DNA of 14,751 nt. Source: Acidimicrobiaceae bacterium. GTDB taxonomy: Bacteria > Actinomycetota > Acidimicrobiia > Acidimicrobiales > Bog-793. How positions within the stretch are numbered: the first letter of the stretch is position 1; the number at the start of each line of letters is the position of its first letter. A program made the position numbers and the translations under genes. The stretch is taken from contig DAHUZG010000206.1 of NCBI GenBank assembly GCA_027306715.1, positions 1 through 14,751 on the forward strand, given 5' to 3'. Shown in pieces: positions 1-8,047 of this stretch. Under the pieces are notes generated by a model that was not told the origin of the DNA, did no database searches, and was given only the letters and a program-made list of their open reading frames with translations.

Positions 1-173
1 GGCAGCCGGGGAGCGGAACGAGCCACCGCGCTAGGCCGGCAACGCTCCGACATCGGACTACACCCGGACTACAACTCCAAGCAAATAGGCGCGAGCGGTA
101 GGCAACTGTGAGACTGAACACCCTGCTAGAGGCACATATCGGCAACCGTTGACGAGCCGTAGAACTGACGAGA
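1..173. other. Left flank without a supported gene; probable end of an integrated element
   Basis: No convincing gene is visible. All three plus-strand frames close within about 110 bases, so at most this holds the last few dozen codons of a gene entering from the left. I cannot recognise such a tail as an integrase or anything else. A minus-strand frame over 58-294 is open only because it reads antisense through the tRNA remnant, a well-known source of spurious proteins. Because the tRNA half at 174-223 has no 5' partner here, this stretch is most simply the terminal non-coding end of an element lying to the left. Confidence 0.35.
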
Positions 174-223
174 AGGCACTCATAATCCCTGGGTCGTGGG
201 TTCGATCCCCACCGGCCCCACCA
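174..223 (+). other. 3' half of a tRNA gene, anticodon CAT; probable attachment site
   Basis: The anticodon loop CTCATAA (179-185) is followed by the 3' anticodon strand (186-190), a variable region, a perfect T-arm (GTGGG 196-200, loop TTCGATC, CCCAC 208-212), the 3' acceptor strand CGGCCCC (213-219), discriminator A and encoded CCA (221-223). The 5' half is missing: there is no GGGGCCG acceptor strand or D-arm upstream, and the 5' anticodon strand (174-178) carries a C-C mismatch. A CAT anticodon means tRNA-Met or the tRNA-Ile2 precursor; the fragment does not decide which. Tyrosine integrases commonly recombine in tRNA 3' halves. This is most likely the displaced 3' end at one junction of an integrated element lying to the left. 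It is not a functional tRNA. Confidence 0.75.
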
Positions 224-339
224 GGTAGACGAGCGGCCGGCGAGGCGGACCCCACCGGCCGGACTGCTTTCGGGCCACAACACCGCTCGCCCACCGAGCA
301 GCTGCAGGCTCTCGCGCTCGCTTCGCGCCAGCCCGGGCC

Positions 340-3300
340 TCAGCTTGCGGTGATGGTGAAGGTCACCGAGCTCGTGCTCGACCTCGATCCGGCGAGCACC
401 ACCACCGTCGCCTTGGCTGAGGACTGGCCCGAGGGGACGAGCGCGGTCGCGTTCGGGAGCGTGACGCTGAGCGTGCCGCCGGCGAGGTGCTTGAGCCCGG
501 TTCCGACATCGCTCTTCGATCCGACGACGAACTCGACCTTGGTCGCGTCGGCGAGGTAGCTCCCGCTTAAGTCCACGACGGTGCCGCCGGTGGCCGGTCC
601 GGTGGCGGGAAGGACGCCGCCGACGCCGGGAGCCCCGAAGGTGTAGGCCACGTGGGGATCGCTGAACGTCGCGACCGGCCCGACCACCACCCGCACTGTC
701 GCCGCCAGCGATCCGGCGCCGGCGATGCCGGACGCGTCCGGAGCCCGCGCCATGAAGCTGATACCGGGCGTGAGCTCCCCGGCGAGCGTCGCCAGAAGGA
801 CGTGGCTCCCCGAGATGAGCTCGACCGCGCTCGCGGCGCCAAGGCCCCAGCCCGTGACCGTGAACAGACCGCCGCCGGCGACGAGACCGCTTGCCGGAGT
901 GATCGAGCGCACCCCCGAGCGGGCGAAGGTGAAGCGGTCCGCGCTCGTCGTCGCGCTCGTCGCGGTCGTGCCGGCCGCTGCGGCCCCGTCGGGGCCTTTG
1001 GCGACGACGTCGCTCAGCATCGACGCCTGGCTTCCCGCCAGCGACGCCGTCGCGTCCGGGGACGTGACCGTGAGCTGGTTCGCGGAGTCGAAGATGACCG
1101 ACGACGCGCGGATCGCAGCGGCACCGTCGGTCGGGACGAACGAGACCGACGTCTGTGGAGTGAAGCCGAAGCCCGACACGTCGATCGTCGTGCCGCCAGT
1201 GACCGGTCCGTCGGGAACCGAGACCGCTGTGACGCCGATGTCGGCGAAGACGTAGTGGTCAGCAGATGACGTCGGTGTCGTCGTCGATCCGGTCGTCACG
1301 ACCAGATCAGTCACGAGCGGCAGGTCAGACGGAGCGACAAGGCCCGTCACCTCCGGCGTGTAGACCGACAGCTCGGTTCCTGCAGCCGTGCCGGGGACGG
1401 GCAGCCAGGCGGTCGCGGAGATCGGCGTGCCTCCCGAGACGGGCTCGAAGCTCACCCCGACAACGCCGGAGAGACCCCACCCTGTGACCGTGATGGCGTT
1501 CTGGCCGGGTGTCGCGGTCGACGACGGCACGACCTTCGAGATCCCTGACGGCGAGAAGGTGAAGCGGTCGGCGGACGTCGGCGCCGAGGTAGCCGAGTCC
1601 ACCGTCACGAGGAGATCGGCGGTGACGCTGCCGGTGAGCGGAGAGGCGAAGGCCGCGAGGCTCGGGGTGGTCACGACGAGCTCGGACGACGAGACGAACG
1701 CGACATTCGGCGCGAGCAGGTGCGCCCCGTAGCTGGTGCCATCCGGCTGGATCGGCACGAAGGTGACCGTCGAGGTGCTGGAGAAGCCGGTGCCGGTAAC
1801 GGTCACCGTCGTCCCACCGTCGAGAGGTCCGCCAACCGGGCTGAGCTGGGTCACCGCGAGACGCTGGAAGTCGTAGCGGTCGGAGGTCTGCAGCTTGCTC
1901 GTGCCCGCGGCCGCTGTGACCACGACGTCGCTCTTCACGTCAAGGGCGGTCGAGTACCGCGAGACGTCGGGCACCTCGGCGGTGATCTTGGTCGAGGACT
2001 TGACGGTGACGTTCGACGCCCGGACCGTGGCACGCGGGCTCGCGAGCACGAAATCAACCTTGGCGCCGGGGGTGAACCCCGATCCGGAGATCGTCACGAG
2101 CGTCGTGCCGGTCATCGGCCCCGACGGCGGCGAGACCTTGCTCACCACGACGGGGTCGAGGCTGAAGCGATCGGCCGTGACGGGCTTGCTCGTCGCAGTC
2201 CCCGCCGTGATCTCCACCTCGTAGGTCGGGGCCTTGGTCGCGGTCGCCCCCGCCGCGGACAGCGGCGGTGTCCTCAACGTGATGGTGGAGTCCGGACTGC
2301 CGGCAGCTGCGGTGGCCGTGAGGTGCCCGACCACGACGGTCTTGGCGCCCGAGGCGATCGGAGCCCCCGGCGACGCCGGCCGGGGCACGAAGCTGACCGA
2401 GACGGTGCCCGAGCTGGGGACGCCCGTGCCGGTGACGACGAGCGGGGTCCCGCCGGTAGCGGGGCCGTGGGTGGGCGAGATCGCCGTCACAGCGAGCGGC
2501 TCGAAGCTGAGCTGGGAGCCGACACCGCTGTCCGGGCTCGACAGGGGCCCGGCGGCGGTGACGACGAGATGGGTCTCGAGCGGCCCGGAGGCCGGCATGA
2601 GCGCACTCGGCACCTTGGCCGTCACGAGGGTGAGCGAGGTGCCCGAGGACGACGCCTTGACGGCGGTCGCTGTTACCGACGCCCCGCTGGCGAGCACGAA
2701 GCTCGCCGCGGTCACCCCGGACAGGCCCGAGCCCGACACCGTGACCTTCGTCCCGCCGAGGGCGGGAGCGAACGACGGGCTGAGCGACGCGACCACCGGG
2801 CCCCCGACAGCCTGTAGCCGGTCGGCGAGGACCGTCGGCGTTGTCACGCCCGCGACATGGACGACGACATCGAAGGTCACTGCGTGCGACGAGCCGAGCA
2901 GCGACACGACCCGGGGAGTGGTGAGGGTGATCTCGTCGTCGGAGTTGACGGCAAAGCCGGCCCGACCCGGCCCGACCGAGACGTGCTTGCCACCGGGGCC
3001 CACGAGAACGACCGACGTCGCCCCGGTGAACCCCCATCCCGTCACGAGGACCTTGCCGCCGCCGGCAGCCGACACCAGCGGCGGCGACGCGGCGGGCGCC
3101 CCGGTGTGACCCGCACCTGTCGGGCCTGCGCCCGACGGGCCCGGGGCGAGGCTGACGCCGGTGACCGCGGCTCGCTCGAAGGTGTAGACGTCATGGGGGT
3201 TCGCAGGGCTCGTCGCGCCGCCCCCGCTCCCGGTTCCGACGAGCAGGTCGGCGGTGAGCGACTCCTGGCCCGGGGCCAGCAGTGCGAGCACGCTGGGCGT

Positions 3301-5682
3301 CGTGACGGTCAACGAGATGTTCGACATCGAGCCGAAGGGCGGGAGCACCGAGACCTGCGCGCCGCTGGTCGGTCCGCCCTTGACCTTGAAAAGGACGCTT
3401 CCGGTGTCCCAGAGCCCGACGCCGGTGACGGTGAGCGAGCGACCCCCCTTGGCAGGTCCGATGGTCGAGCTCAGCTTGGTCACCCCGACCTGGTCGAAGG
3501 TGTAGTGGTCACGGCAGCTCGTCTTGCTCGTGATCGCGGCCTCGCTCACCACGACGTCCGACACGATCGTCTCGGTGCCGAGCCCGAGCAGGTACTGCGT
3601 CAACGGGTCCAAGGTCAGTCCCGAGCCGCTGCTCCCGGCCGGCGTTACGGGGAGCTGCCTGCTCACGTTCGGCACCGTGACGTCGATCTCGCTACTGGAG
3701 ACGACGACGACGTCGAGGGCTGGGACCGTCGTCGAGAGGAGCGACGACGGCGGGTAGCCCGGGGGGTTGCCGCCGATCTTCGCAGGGCACGTCAGCGGCG
3801 GTCCGGAGTCGAGCACCGGCGTCGTCTGATCGCCCGTCGGCGTCTTTGTGAAGTCGAAGGCGACCGCGCTGTCGTTCTCGAAGCCGGTCCCGAGGATCTT
3901 GATCGTGTTGCCGCCCGAGATCGGGCCGATCGGATCGACGACCGAGGTGACGAGCGGCAGGTTGAAGCTGAACTGGTCCGCGGTCACCACCGGGCTCGTG
4001 ATGCCCGCCGAGCTGGGCCCGGGTGCGCTCACGACCACGTCGACGAGCAGGCTCGTGCCCGAGAAGTCCGCCTCGGGGATCGCCGGGGTGACGGCGGTGA
4101 TCTCGGTGTCCGAGACCACGGTGAACGACGTCGCAGCGACGGTTCCGTTCCCACCGGGCAGGACGAAGGAGACCGCTGTGGCCGTCGTGAACCCGCTACC
4201 GGCGATGGTGATGGCGGTCCCGCCTTCCGCCGGTCCTGCCGGCGTGGGGCTCGCGGTAGTGGGCGGGCTCGACGGCCCCCCCGGCAAGGTGAGGTCGCCG
4301 CCGAGGACCAGTCCTGTGCCGGAGCCCGACGCCGCGGGCGCCGGCGCGCCTGTGCCCACGGGCGGGGTGGTCCGCGTGATCGAGGTGACCTCGAGCGGCG
4401 CGATGGTGAGCGACGCCGAGCCCTTCAATGCCGGCGAGGAGTTGTCGGCCGCCTGGACGCCGAAGGTGGACGACGCCGTGCCCGAGGGCATGCCCGAGAT
4501 CACCCCGCTCGCGTTGTCGAGGTTGAGACCCTTCGGTAGCGAGCCCGCAGTCTGCGACCAGGTATAGGGGCCGGTCCCACCGCTCGCGCTAAGTGTCACC
4601 GAGTACTGGTCACCCACGACAAATGGTGGGAGGTTCGCCGGTGTGATCGTGAGTGCCTGCACGTCGATCGACAGCGACGCCGTCGCCGTCGCCGGCGGTG
4701 AGCTCGAGTCGGCGACCTGGACGACGAAGTTGGCGGTGCTCGTAGCGGTCGGCGTGCCCGAGATGACGCCGGTCGAGGCGTCGAGGCTCAGGCCCGCCGG
4801 CAGCGAGCCCGAGGAGATCGACCAGACGTAGGAGGGAGTGCCACCAGTCGCCTGCAGCGTCGCGCTGTAGGGGGCCCCCGAGGCCGCCGGCAGGCTCGTG
4901 GTCGTGATCGCAAGGGCGCCGGTCACCACCGTGGCGGTGCCCGACGAGGCCCGGAAGGCCGAGTCCCCACCGTAAGCGGCGGTGACGACCGGCGGGGGCA
5001 CGCTCCCGCCCGTCGACGCGGGCGGGAGCGGCTGGTAGGTCACCGAGCAGGATGCCGAGCCGAGCGCTCCACCGGCGAGCGGGCAGCTCGGGCTCCCGAG
5101 CGTCCCAGAGGTGGCGCTGAAGGTGACAGATCCGGTCGGTGTGGCGTCGGGTGGTGTCACCGCCTCGGTGACGGTGGTCGTACAGCTCTGGAGCGCCGCT
5201 GCGCCGGTTCCGGTCGAGCCCGGCAACGCAGCACAGCTCAGCGAGGTCACGCTCGGGATGCTCGAATCGCGATATCCCGTATAGCTCTCGACGGTGCCGT
5301 TGGTGTCGTAGAACGACCCGGAGAGGGTGTTGCCGGTTATCGTGCCCGAGTTGTACGAGACGTAGCTCGACCCGGCGTCGATCTCAAAGGTGTAGCTGCT
5401 GCCGCTCACCATCCCATTGACGATGACGTAGCTCGGCCCGTAGTCCGACGTCGCGGTGAAGGACCCCGAGGCGTCCTCGCTGAGGACCGTGAAGCCGCCG
5501 GCGGTGACCGTCCAGTGCCCGACGAAGTCGACGTTGCCGCTCGCGTCGGCGGGACCCGCAATCGCGATCGGGACCACGACGGACGATCCGGCGACGAGCA
5601 GCACGGCCCACGCGAAGAAACCGCGGCGCCGACCTCGGCGGGCGCCGCCCGGTCGCCGGTGTCCTGATGCGAACGTGCTCAA
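340..5682 (-). CDS. Giant secreted IPT/TIG-repeat surface protein
   Basis: About 1780 residues from a TTG start at 5682-5680. I chose this start because GGAGG (5694-5690) sits 7 bases upstream and because a Sec signal peptide follows at once: an Arg-rich n-region (to residue 20), a hydrophobic core FFAWAVLLVAG and a likely cut after ADA (residue 47). Longer forms reaching 5994 would bury that signal peptide behind about 100 basic residues. Domains in order: a small unidentified beta-rich domain (48-140); a bacterial Ig-like domain (about 142-255); two He_PIG-type putative Ig domains (about 257-342 and 343-430), each with the S-G-x-L-P-x-G-L and G-V-I-S-G motifs; then about twelve IPT/TIG repeats of some 110 residues to the C-terminus, marked by P-x-x-GP-x-x-GGT and G-x-GF motifs and ending in AD(R/H)(F/Y)xF. 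There is no LPxTG or C-terminal membrane anchor. It is likely exported for adhesion, matrix or envelope structure; its ligand is unknown. Confidence 0.88.
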   Translation of the reverse strand: MSTFASGHRRPGGARRGRRRGFFAWAVLLVAGSSVVVPIAIAGPADASGNVDFVGHWTVTAGGFTVLSEDASGSFTATSDYGPSYVIVNGMVSGSSYTFEIDAGSSYVSYNSGTITGNTLSGSFYDTNGTVESYTGYRDSSIPSVTSLSCAALPGSTGTGAAALQSCTTTVTEAVTPPDATPTGSVTFSATSGTLGSPSCPLAGGALGSASCSVTYQPLPPASTGGSVPPPVVTAAYGGDSAFRASSGTATVVTGALAITTTSLPAASGAPYSATLQATGGTPSYVWSISSGSLPAGLSLDASTGVISGTPTATSTANFVVQVADSSSPPATATASLSIDVQALTITPANLPPFVVGDQYSVTLSASGGTGPYTWSQTAGSLPKGLNLDNASGVISGMPSGTASSTFGVQAADNSSPALKGSASLTIAPLEVTSITRTTPPVGTGAPAPAASGSGTGLVLGGDLTLPGGPSSPPTTASPTPAGPAEGGTAITIAGSGFTTATAVSFVLPGGNGTVAATSFTVVSDTEITAVTPAIPEADFSGTSLLVDVVVSAPGPSSAGITSPVVTADQFSFNLPLVTSVVDPIGPISGGNTIKILGTGFENDSAVAFDFTKTPTGDQTTPVLDSGPPLTCPAKIGGNPPGYPPSSLLSTTVPALDVVVVSSSEIDVTVPNVSRQLPVTPAGSSGSGLTLDPLTQYLLGLGTETIVSDVVVSEAAITSKTSCRDHYTFDQVGVTKLSSTIGPAKGGRSLTVTGVGLWDTGSVLFKVKGGPTSGAQVSVLPPFGSMSNISLTVTTPSVLALLAPGQESLTADLLVGTGSGGGATSPANPHDVYTFERAAVTGVSLAPGPSGAGPTGAGHTGAPAASPPLVSAAGGGKVLVTGWGFTGATSVVLVGPGGKHVSVGPGRAGFAVNSDDEITLTTPRVVSLLGSSHAVTFDVVVHVAGVTTPTVLADRLQAVGGPVVASLSPSFAPALGGTKVTVSGSGLSGVTAASFVLASGASVTATAVKASSSGTSLTLVTAKVPSALMPASGPLETHLVVTAAGPLSSPDSGVGSQLSFEPLAVTAISPTHGPATGGTPLVVTGTGVPSSGTVSVSFVPRPASPGAPIASGAKTVVVGHLTATAAAGSPDSTITLRTPPLSAAGATATKAPTYEVEITAGTATSKPVTADRFSLDPVVVSKVSPPSGPMTGTTLVTISGSGFTPGAKVDFVLASPRATVRASNVTVKSSTKITAEVPDVSRYSTALDVKSDVVVTAAAGTSKLQTSDRYDFQRLAVTQLSPVGGPLDGGTTVTVTGTGFSSTSTVTFVPIQPDGTSYGAHLLAPNVAFVSSSELVVTTPSLAAFASPLTGSVTADLLVTVDSATSAPTSADRFTFSPSGISKVVPSSTATPGQNAITVTGWGLSGVVGVSFEPVSGGTPISATAWLPVPGTAAGTELSVYTPEVTGLVAPSDLPLVTDLVVTTGSTTTPTSSADHYVFADIGVTAVSVPDGPVTGGTTIDVSGFGFTPQTSVSFVPTDGAAAIRASSVIFDSANQLTVTSPDATASLAGSQASMLSDVVAKGPDGAAAAGTTATSATTSADRFTFARSGVRSITPASGLVAGGGLFTVTGWGLGAASAVELISGSHVLLATLAGELTPGISFMARAPDASGIAGAGSLAATVRVVVGPVATFSDPHVAYTFGAPGVGGVLPATGPATGGTVVDLSGSYLADATKVEFVVGSKSDVGTGLKHLAGGTLSVTLPNATALVPSGQSSAKATVVVLAGSRSSTSSVTFTITAS

Positions 5683-5689
5683 GGCCAAA

Positions 5690-5694
5690 CCTCC
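5690..5694 (-). promoter_or_regulatory. Shine-Dalgarno fixing the TTG start of the IPT/TIG protein
   Basis: On the minus strand GGAGG lies 7 bases before TTG AGC ACG (start codon 5682-5680). No comparable site precedes the upstream ATG at 5994. A second in-frame TTG (5688-5686) lies too close to the Shine-Dalgarno to use it well. Confidence 0.7.
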
Positions 5695-5762
5695 ACGGAC
5701 CGGATCCGGCCCCCGAGCACCAGCGCGTCGAGAGACCAGGACCACTCGACGTCGTGCAGTCG

Positions 5763-5791
5763 ACGGTAGCACCCGTCCGTTACCCGAGCAA
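5763..5791 (-). promoter_or_regulatory. Candidate promoter of the IPT/TIG gene
   Basis: Reading the minus strand, TTGCTC (5791-5786) and TACCGT (5768-5763) are separated by exactly 17 bases. The first keeps the TTG of a -35 box and the second fits the actinobacterial -10 pattern TAnnnT. Transcription would begin near 5756 and leave a leader of about 75 bases. In such GC-rich DNA this could be chance. Confidence 0.3.
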
Positions 5792-5862
5792 AACTGGGGT
5801 TCCGCCGGTCCGCCTGCTCGGGGGTGCGAACAGACGGTGTGGTCCATCCGAGCACCGACAGC

Positions 5863-5875
5863 GATCTTGAAGATC
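5863..5875. promoter_or_regulatory. Perfect 13-bp palindrome, possible operator
   Basis: GATCTT-G-AAGATC is a perfect 6+1+6 inverted repeat in an AT-richer patch about 70 bases upstream of the candidate -35 of the IPT/TIG gene. Its symmetry and position fit a dimeric regulator site, but no regulator gene is nearby and function is inferred from symmetry alone. Confidence 0.25.
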
Positions 5876-6242
5876 AGATACGTCGAGGTCCGTGCCTTCG
5901 AAGGGAAAGAAGATGCGCGCGTAGGCGTCGAGATGCCTGCGGCGCGGTCATGCGCACCTCGAACGAGCCGGGAACGAGGAGGGGTCCGATCCATGCGGCC
6001 GGCACGAGGTCGCTCTGAAGCTCGAGGGCGCTGTCACAAAAGGTCTCTCATCGGGTCTCGATCGGATGCCGACGCCAAGAGCTCAGCTGAGTGGACCGTC
6101 ACGGGACGACGCCCGCTGATCGGCCGGGTCGAGATGTCGGGCGCAGTCGCTCTCATCGCCAGCGGCGGGCGCCCCCGGCCGCGCGACCGCCGGAGGTCGG
6201 GCTTTGAGCCGGTCGCGACTGCGGCCCCACCAGACCGATGGT

Positions 6243-6266
6243 GTACGTTTGGTGTATGGCACGTAC
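6243..6266 (+). promoter_or_regulatory. vapBC promoter and autoregulatory inverted repeat
   Basis: TACGTT (6244-6249) fits a TAnnnT -10 box and lies 6 bases before the vapB ATG, so transcription would begin at or next to the start codon (leaderless). No Shine-Dalgarno precedes the ATG. The arms GTACGT (6243-6248) and ACGTAC (6261-6266) form a perfect inverted repeat with a 12-base spacer that straddles the -10 and the start codon. GGTGT also occurs twice (6240-6244 and 6251-6255). VapB or VapBC complexes typically repress their own promoter by binding such repeats. Confidence 0.5.
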
Positions 6267-6459
6267 CAACATCGATCTCGACGACACGGCCTGCGACACG
6301 GTCATGCGTCGCTACCATCTCTCGAGCAAGCGGGAGGCGGTCAACTTCGCCCTTCGGACCGTGGCAGCAGAGGCACTGGACCTCGACCAGGCCCGCCAGC
6401 TGCGTGGGGCGGGATGGGAAGGCGACCTCGAGGAGTTCCGCGCCGGTCGCGTCGGGTGA
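6256..6459 (+). CDS. vapB: VapB-type antitoxin
   Basis: 67 residues, beginning MARTNIDLDD, the typical beta-strand opening of a ribbon-helix-helix antitoxin of the VapB family. An S-x-K-R-E-A-V-N-F-A-L-R helix follows (residues 25-36), then an acidic, Trp-containing tail (GWEGDLEEF) that in this family wraps around the toxin. VapB neutralises VapC and represses the operon as a DNA-binding dimer. The ATG at 6256 is preferred over an in-frame ATG at 6238 because the latter adds six atypical residues and has no ribosome site; the gene looks leaderless. Its stop overlaps the vapC start by 4 bases (GTGA), so the two are translationally coupled. Confidence 0.88.
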   Translation: MARTNIDLDDTACDTVMRRYHLSSKREAVNFALRTVAAEALDLDQARQLRGAGWEGDLEEFRAGRVG

Positions 6460-6845
6460 TCCTCGTCGACACCTCGGCATGGGTGGAGTTCCTGCGCGAC
6501 ACCGGCAGCCCCACGTGCAACCGGGTCGACGAGCTGCTTGCCGACCAGATCGCCATCTGCCACCCGGTCCGGATGGAGGTGCTGTCCGGAGCCCGCGACG
6601 AGCGGCACCTCCACGACCTCCGCGGCCTGCTCGGGCGCGCCTCGGTCGTCCCGACGCTGCCGACCGACTACGAGGACGCTGCGACGCTGTATCGGACCTG
6701 TCGACGCCGCGGTGAGACCGTTCGCAAGCTGATCGACTGCCTGATCGCCGCCCACGCCATCCGAACTCGCCTCACCCTCCTCCATGCCGACACCGACTTC
6801 GACGTGCTCGCCCGTCACGCCGGGCTCATGCTCGACGGTGCCTGA
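6456..6845 (+). CDS. vapC: VapC toxin, PIN-domain ribonuclease
   Basis: 129 residues, normal for VapC, from a GTG overlapping the vapB stop. PIN-domain metal-binding acidic residues are all present: D5 in ILVDTSAW, E41 in RMEVLSG, D94 in LIDCLIAAHA, and D112 in HADTDFD with D116 close by. VapC toxins are Mg-dependent endoribonucleases, in many cases cutting tRNA or rRNA; the target here cannot be read from sequence. The intact active site and intact partner suggest a functional module. Its location between an element junction and a surface-protein gene fits the mobile nature of such pairs. Confidence 0.92.
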   Translation: MILVDTSAWVEFLRDTGSPTCNRVDELLADQIAICHPVRMEVLSGARDERHLHDLRGLLGRASVVPTLPTDYEDAATLYRTCRRRGETVRKLIDCLIAAHAIRTRLTLLHADTDFDVLARHAGLMLDGA

Positions 6846-7350
6846 GCACCGCCGTCACGACAGCACGCCTCCTCGGCGGTCCACCTGCGCTGCCCGCCGG
6901 GCATGCCGCCGTGTCATGAGGGCACGAACTTGGCGACAAGGACGCCGGTTGTGACCGGGTCCATCGGCGCCATTTCGCCCTGAGCAGGACTCCTCAGGCC
7001 ATCAACGCCCCACCGGGCGCCGAGCCGACGACAGGCCGACGACAAGGTAGCGACGGCGAGATCGGGCCTGACCCACCCGGCGCGTTTGCGCCACCGCCGA
7101 TCGCGAAGCGCCAACTCGTTCCGTGGTGGAAGGCGCGCACAGTGTGGTTGACTGCTCATGGCGTGCAGCTGGCTCGCAGGAGCCGTCGGGGATCGGTCAC
7201 GAGACGGGCCCGAGGCGATCGGCGCCGCTGCCGTGGATGGAGGCCGCCGTGGCTCCGCAGTGCTTGACGACAAGAGCGTGCCCGCAGCACGGCACCGGTT
7301 CGCCCCGCCGTCGCGCCACCACCGGGTCGTCGGGGGAAGCGGCACACGGG
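6846..7350. other. Intergenic region between vapC and pilin gene
   Basis: These 505 bases hold no gene I can support. A weak stem (ACCGCCG 6848-6854 with CGGCGGT 6874-6880) just after vapC has no T-run and is a doubtful terminator. GCCGACGACA occurs twice in tandem near 7023-7045. On the minus strand, a 19-codon frame ending at 6914 begins MAPMDPVTTGVLVA. It recalls the start of a common actinobacterial hypothetical family beginning MDPVTT, so a gene remnant is possible. No promoter for the pilin was convincing. Confidence 0.4.
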
Positions 7351-7899
7351 GTGGCAGAGGACGCACCGCCGGACTCCGGGTTCACCCTCATCGAGCTGCT
7401 GGTCGTGCTGCTCATCCTCGGCCTGCTTCTCGCCATCGCCATCCCGACGTTCCTCGATCTCACGCGGGGCGGCGAGGATCAAGCTGCCCAGTCGAACCTG
7501 AAGACGTCGCTCACGTCCTCGATCACCTTCTTCACCTCGAACAACGCCAGCTTCGAAGGGATCGAGGGGGGCTCGACAGCTTCGTCGGTCGAACAGCTCG
7601 GCAGCGGCGTCGACTACGTGAGCGCCGGCAACGGCCTGCGGCAACCGTCGACCGGACCGCATGTCGTCAGCGTGTTCGCGGTGAACGCCAACGCGATCAT
7701 CCTCACCGCGCTCGCCGCCAACGACAGCAACTGCTGGGGCATCCTCGACATCGCCGAGGCGCAGACGTCGCCGATCTTGACCGAGAGCGCCGTGGGAACC
7801 TATTTCTTCCTCGTCAAGGTCAGCTCCGGAGCCGGCTGCATCGCCGGTACGGGGCTGGCCGAGAGCGCCATCAGCCAAGCCTCCTTCCCGCCTGCCTGA
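7351..7899 (+). CDS. Type IV pilin (prepilin with class III signal)
   Basis: 182 residues from GTG 7351. A 10-residue leader ending in Gly precedes the prepilin peptidase site G-FTLIE, with the conserved Glu at mature position 5. A long hydrophobic helix follows (LLVVLLILGLLLAIAIPTF), the assembly and membrane segment of type IV pilins. The C-terminal half is a globular domain with two cysteines (NCWG and GAGCIAG) placed to form the D-region disulfide. The pilin would be processed by PilD and assembled at the cell surface. GTG 7351 is chosen because it gives a normal leader; a longer frame from 7123 would add 76 non-signal residues. The Shine-Dalgarno is weak (a GGGGGA run about 14 bases upstream). 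No pilus assembly gene is visible nearby, so it is an orphan pilin or minor pilin. Confidence 0.9.
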   Translation: MAEDAPPDSGFTLIELLVVLLILGLLLAIAIPTFLDLTRGGEDQAAQSNLKTSLTSSITFFTSNNASFEGIEGGSTASSVEQLGSGVDYVSAGNGLRQPSTGPHVVSVFAVNANAIILTALAANDSNCWGILDIAEAQTSPILTESAVGTYFFLVKVSSGAGCIAGTGLAESAISQASFPPA

Positions 7900-7984
7900 C
7901 CCGCTGAGCGCCCCGTGGCGACGTCGCCCTACGATTCGACGCCGCGACTCACGGCCGGCGCGCGGGTGGCGGCGATCGGCGCGA

Positions 7985-7999
7985 AAGGAGCCTCCGACG
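7985..7999 (+). promoter_or_regulatory. Shine-Dalgarno followed by ACG, possible non-canonical start
   Basis: AAAGGAG (about 7984-7990) is the best ribosome site before the thioredoxin-fold gene. Six bases later comes ACG (7997-7999), in the frame of that gene, which stays open to 9664. No ATG, GTG or TTG occurs in frame until GTG 8144, and that codon has no Shine-Dalgarno. Either ACG initiates, or the position was ATG with a T-to-C change or sequencing error, or GTG 8144 is used inefficiently. Confidence 0.4.
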
Positions 8000-8047
8000 T
8001 CGAGCACGCACACGGCCGGCACAGACGACGGACTCGACGGGCCCGGG

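Larger units (their letters stand above)
5683..6255. other. Intergenic region between IPT/TIG gene and vapBC
   Basis: This 573-base divergent spacer holds the control region of the minus-strand surface protein (Shine-Dalgarno, candidate promoter, palindrome) and ends at the vapBC promoter. Open frames cross it on both strands, but they have no ribosome site and no recognisable protein features, and they merge into known genes out of frame. I looked for a c-di-GMP or c-di-AMP riboswitch before the surface-protein gene and found no convincing core motif. The stretch 5900-6240 holds nothing I can name. Confidence 0.5.

Noticed and set aside
234..261. Hairpin CGGCCGG / CCGGCCG as terminator of the IPT/TIG gene
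   Set aside because: The stem is perfect over 7 bp, but the loop is 14 bases and no T-run follows on either strand; such stems are common in this composition.
58..294. Minus-strand frame reading GGDRTHDPGIM
   Set aside because: This is the familiar antisense translation of a tRNA T-arm and anticodon region, not a protein.
652..4567. Several plus-strand frames of 100-560 codons across the IPT/TIG gene
   Set aside because: They are opposite a continuous protein of 1780 residues with clear repeats and a signal peptide; none shows a ribosome site or domain.
5683..5900. Possible c-di-GMP or c-di-AMP riboswitch before the surface-protein gene
   Set aside because: The context would suit one, but the conserved core motifs of neither class could be found; a short GGTAACGG...TACCG pairing alone is not enough.
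6034..6818. Minus-strand frames of 148 and 168 codons opposite vapBC
   Set aside because: Both are shadows of the vapB and vapC coding strand, which carries the full PIN active site.
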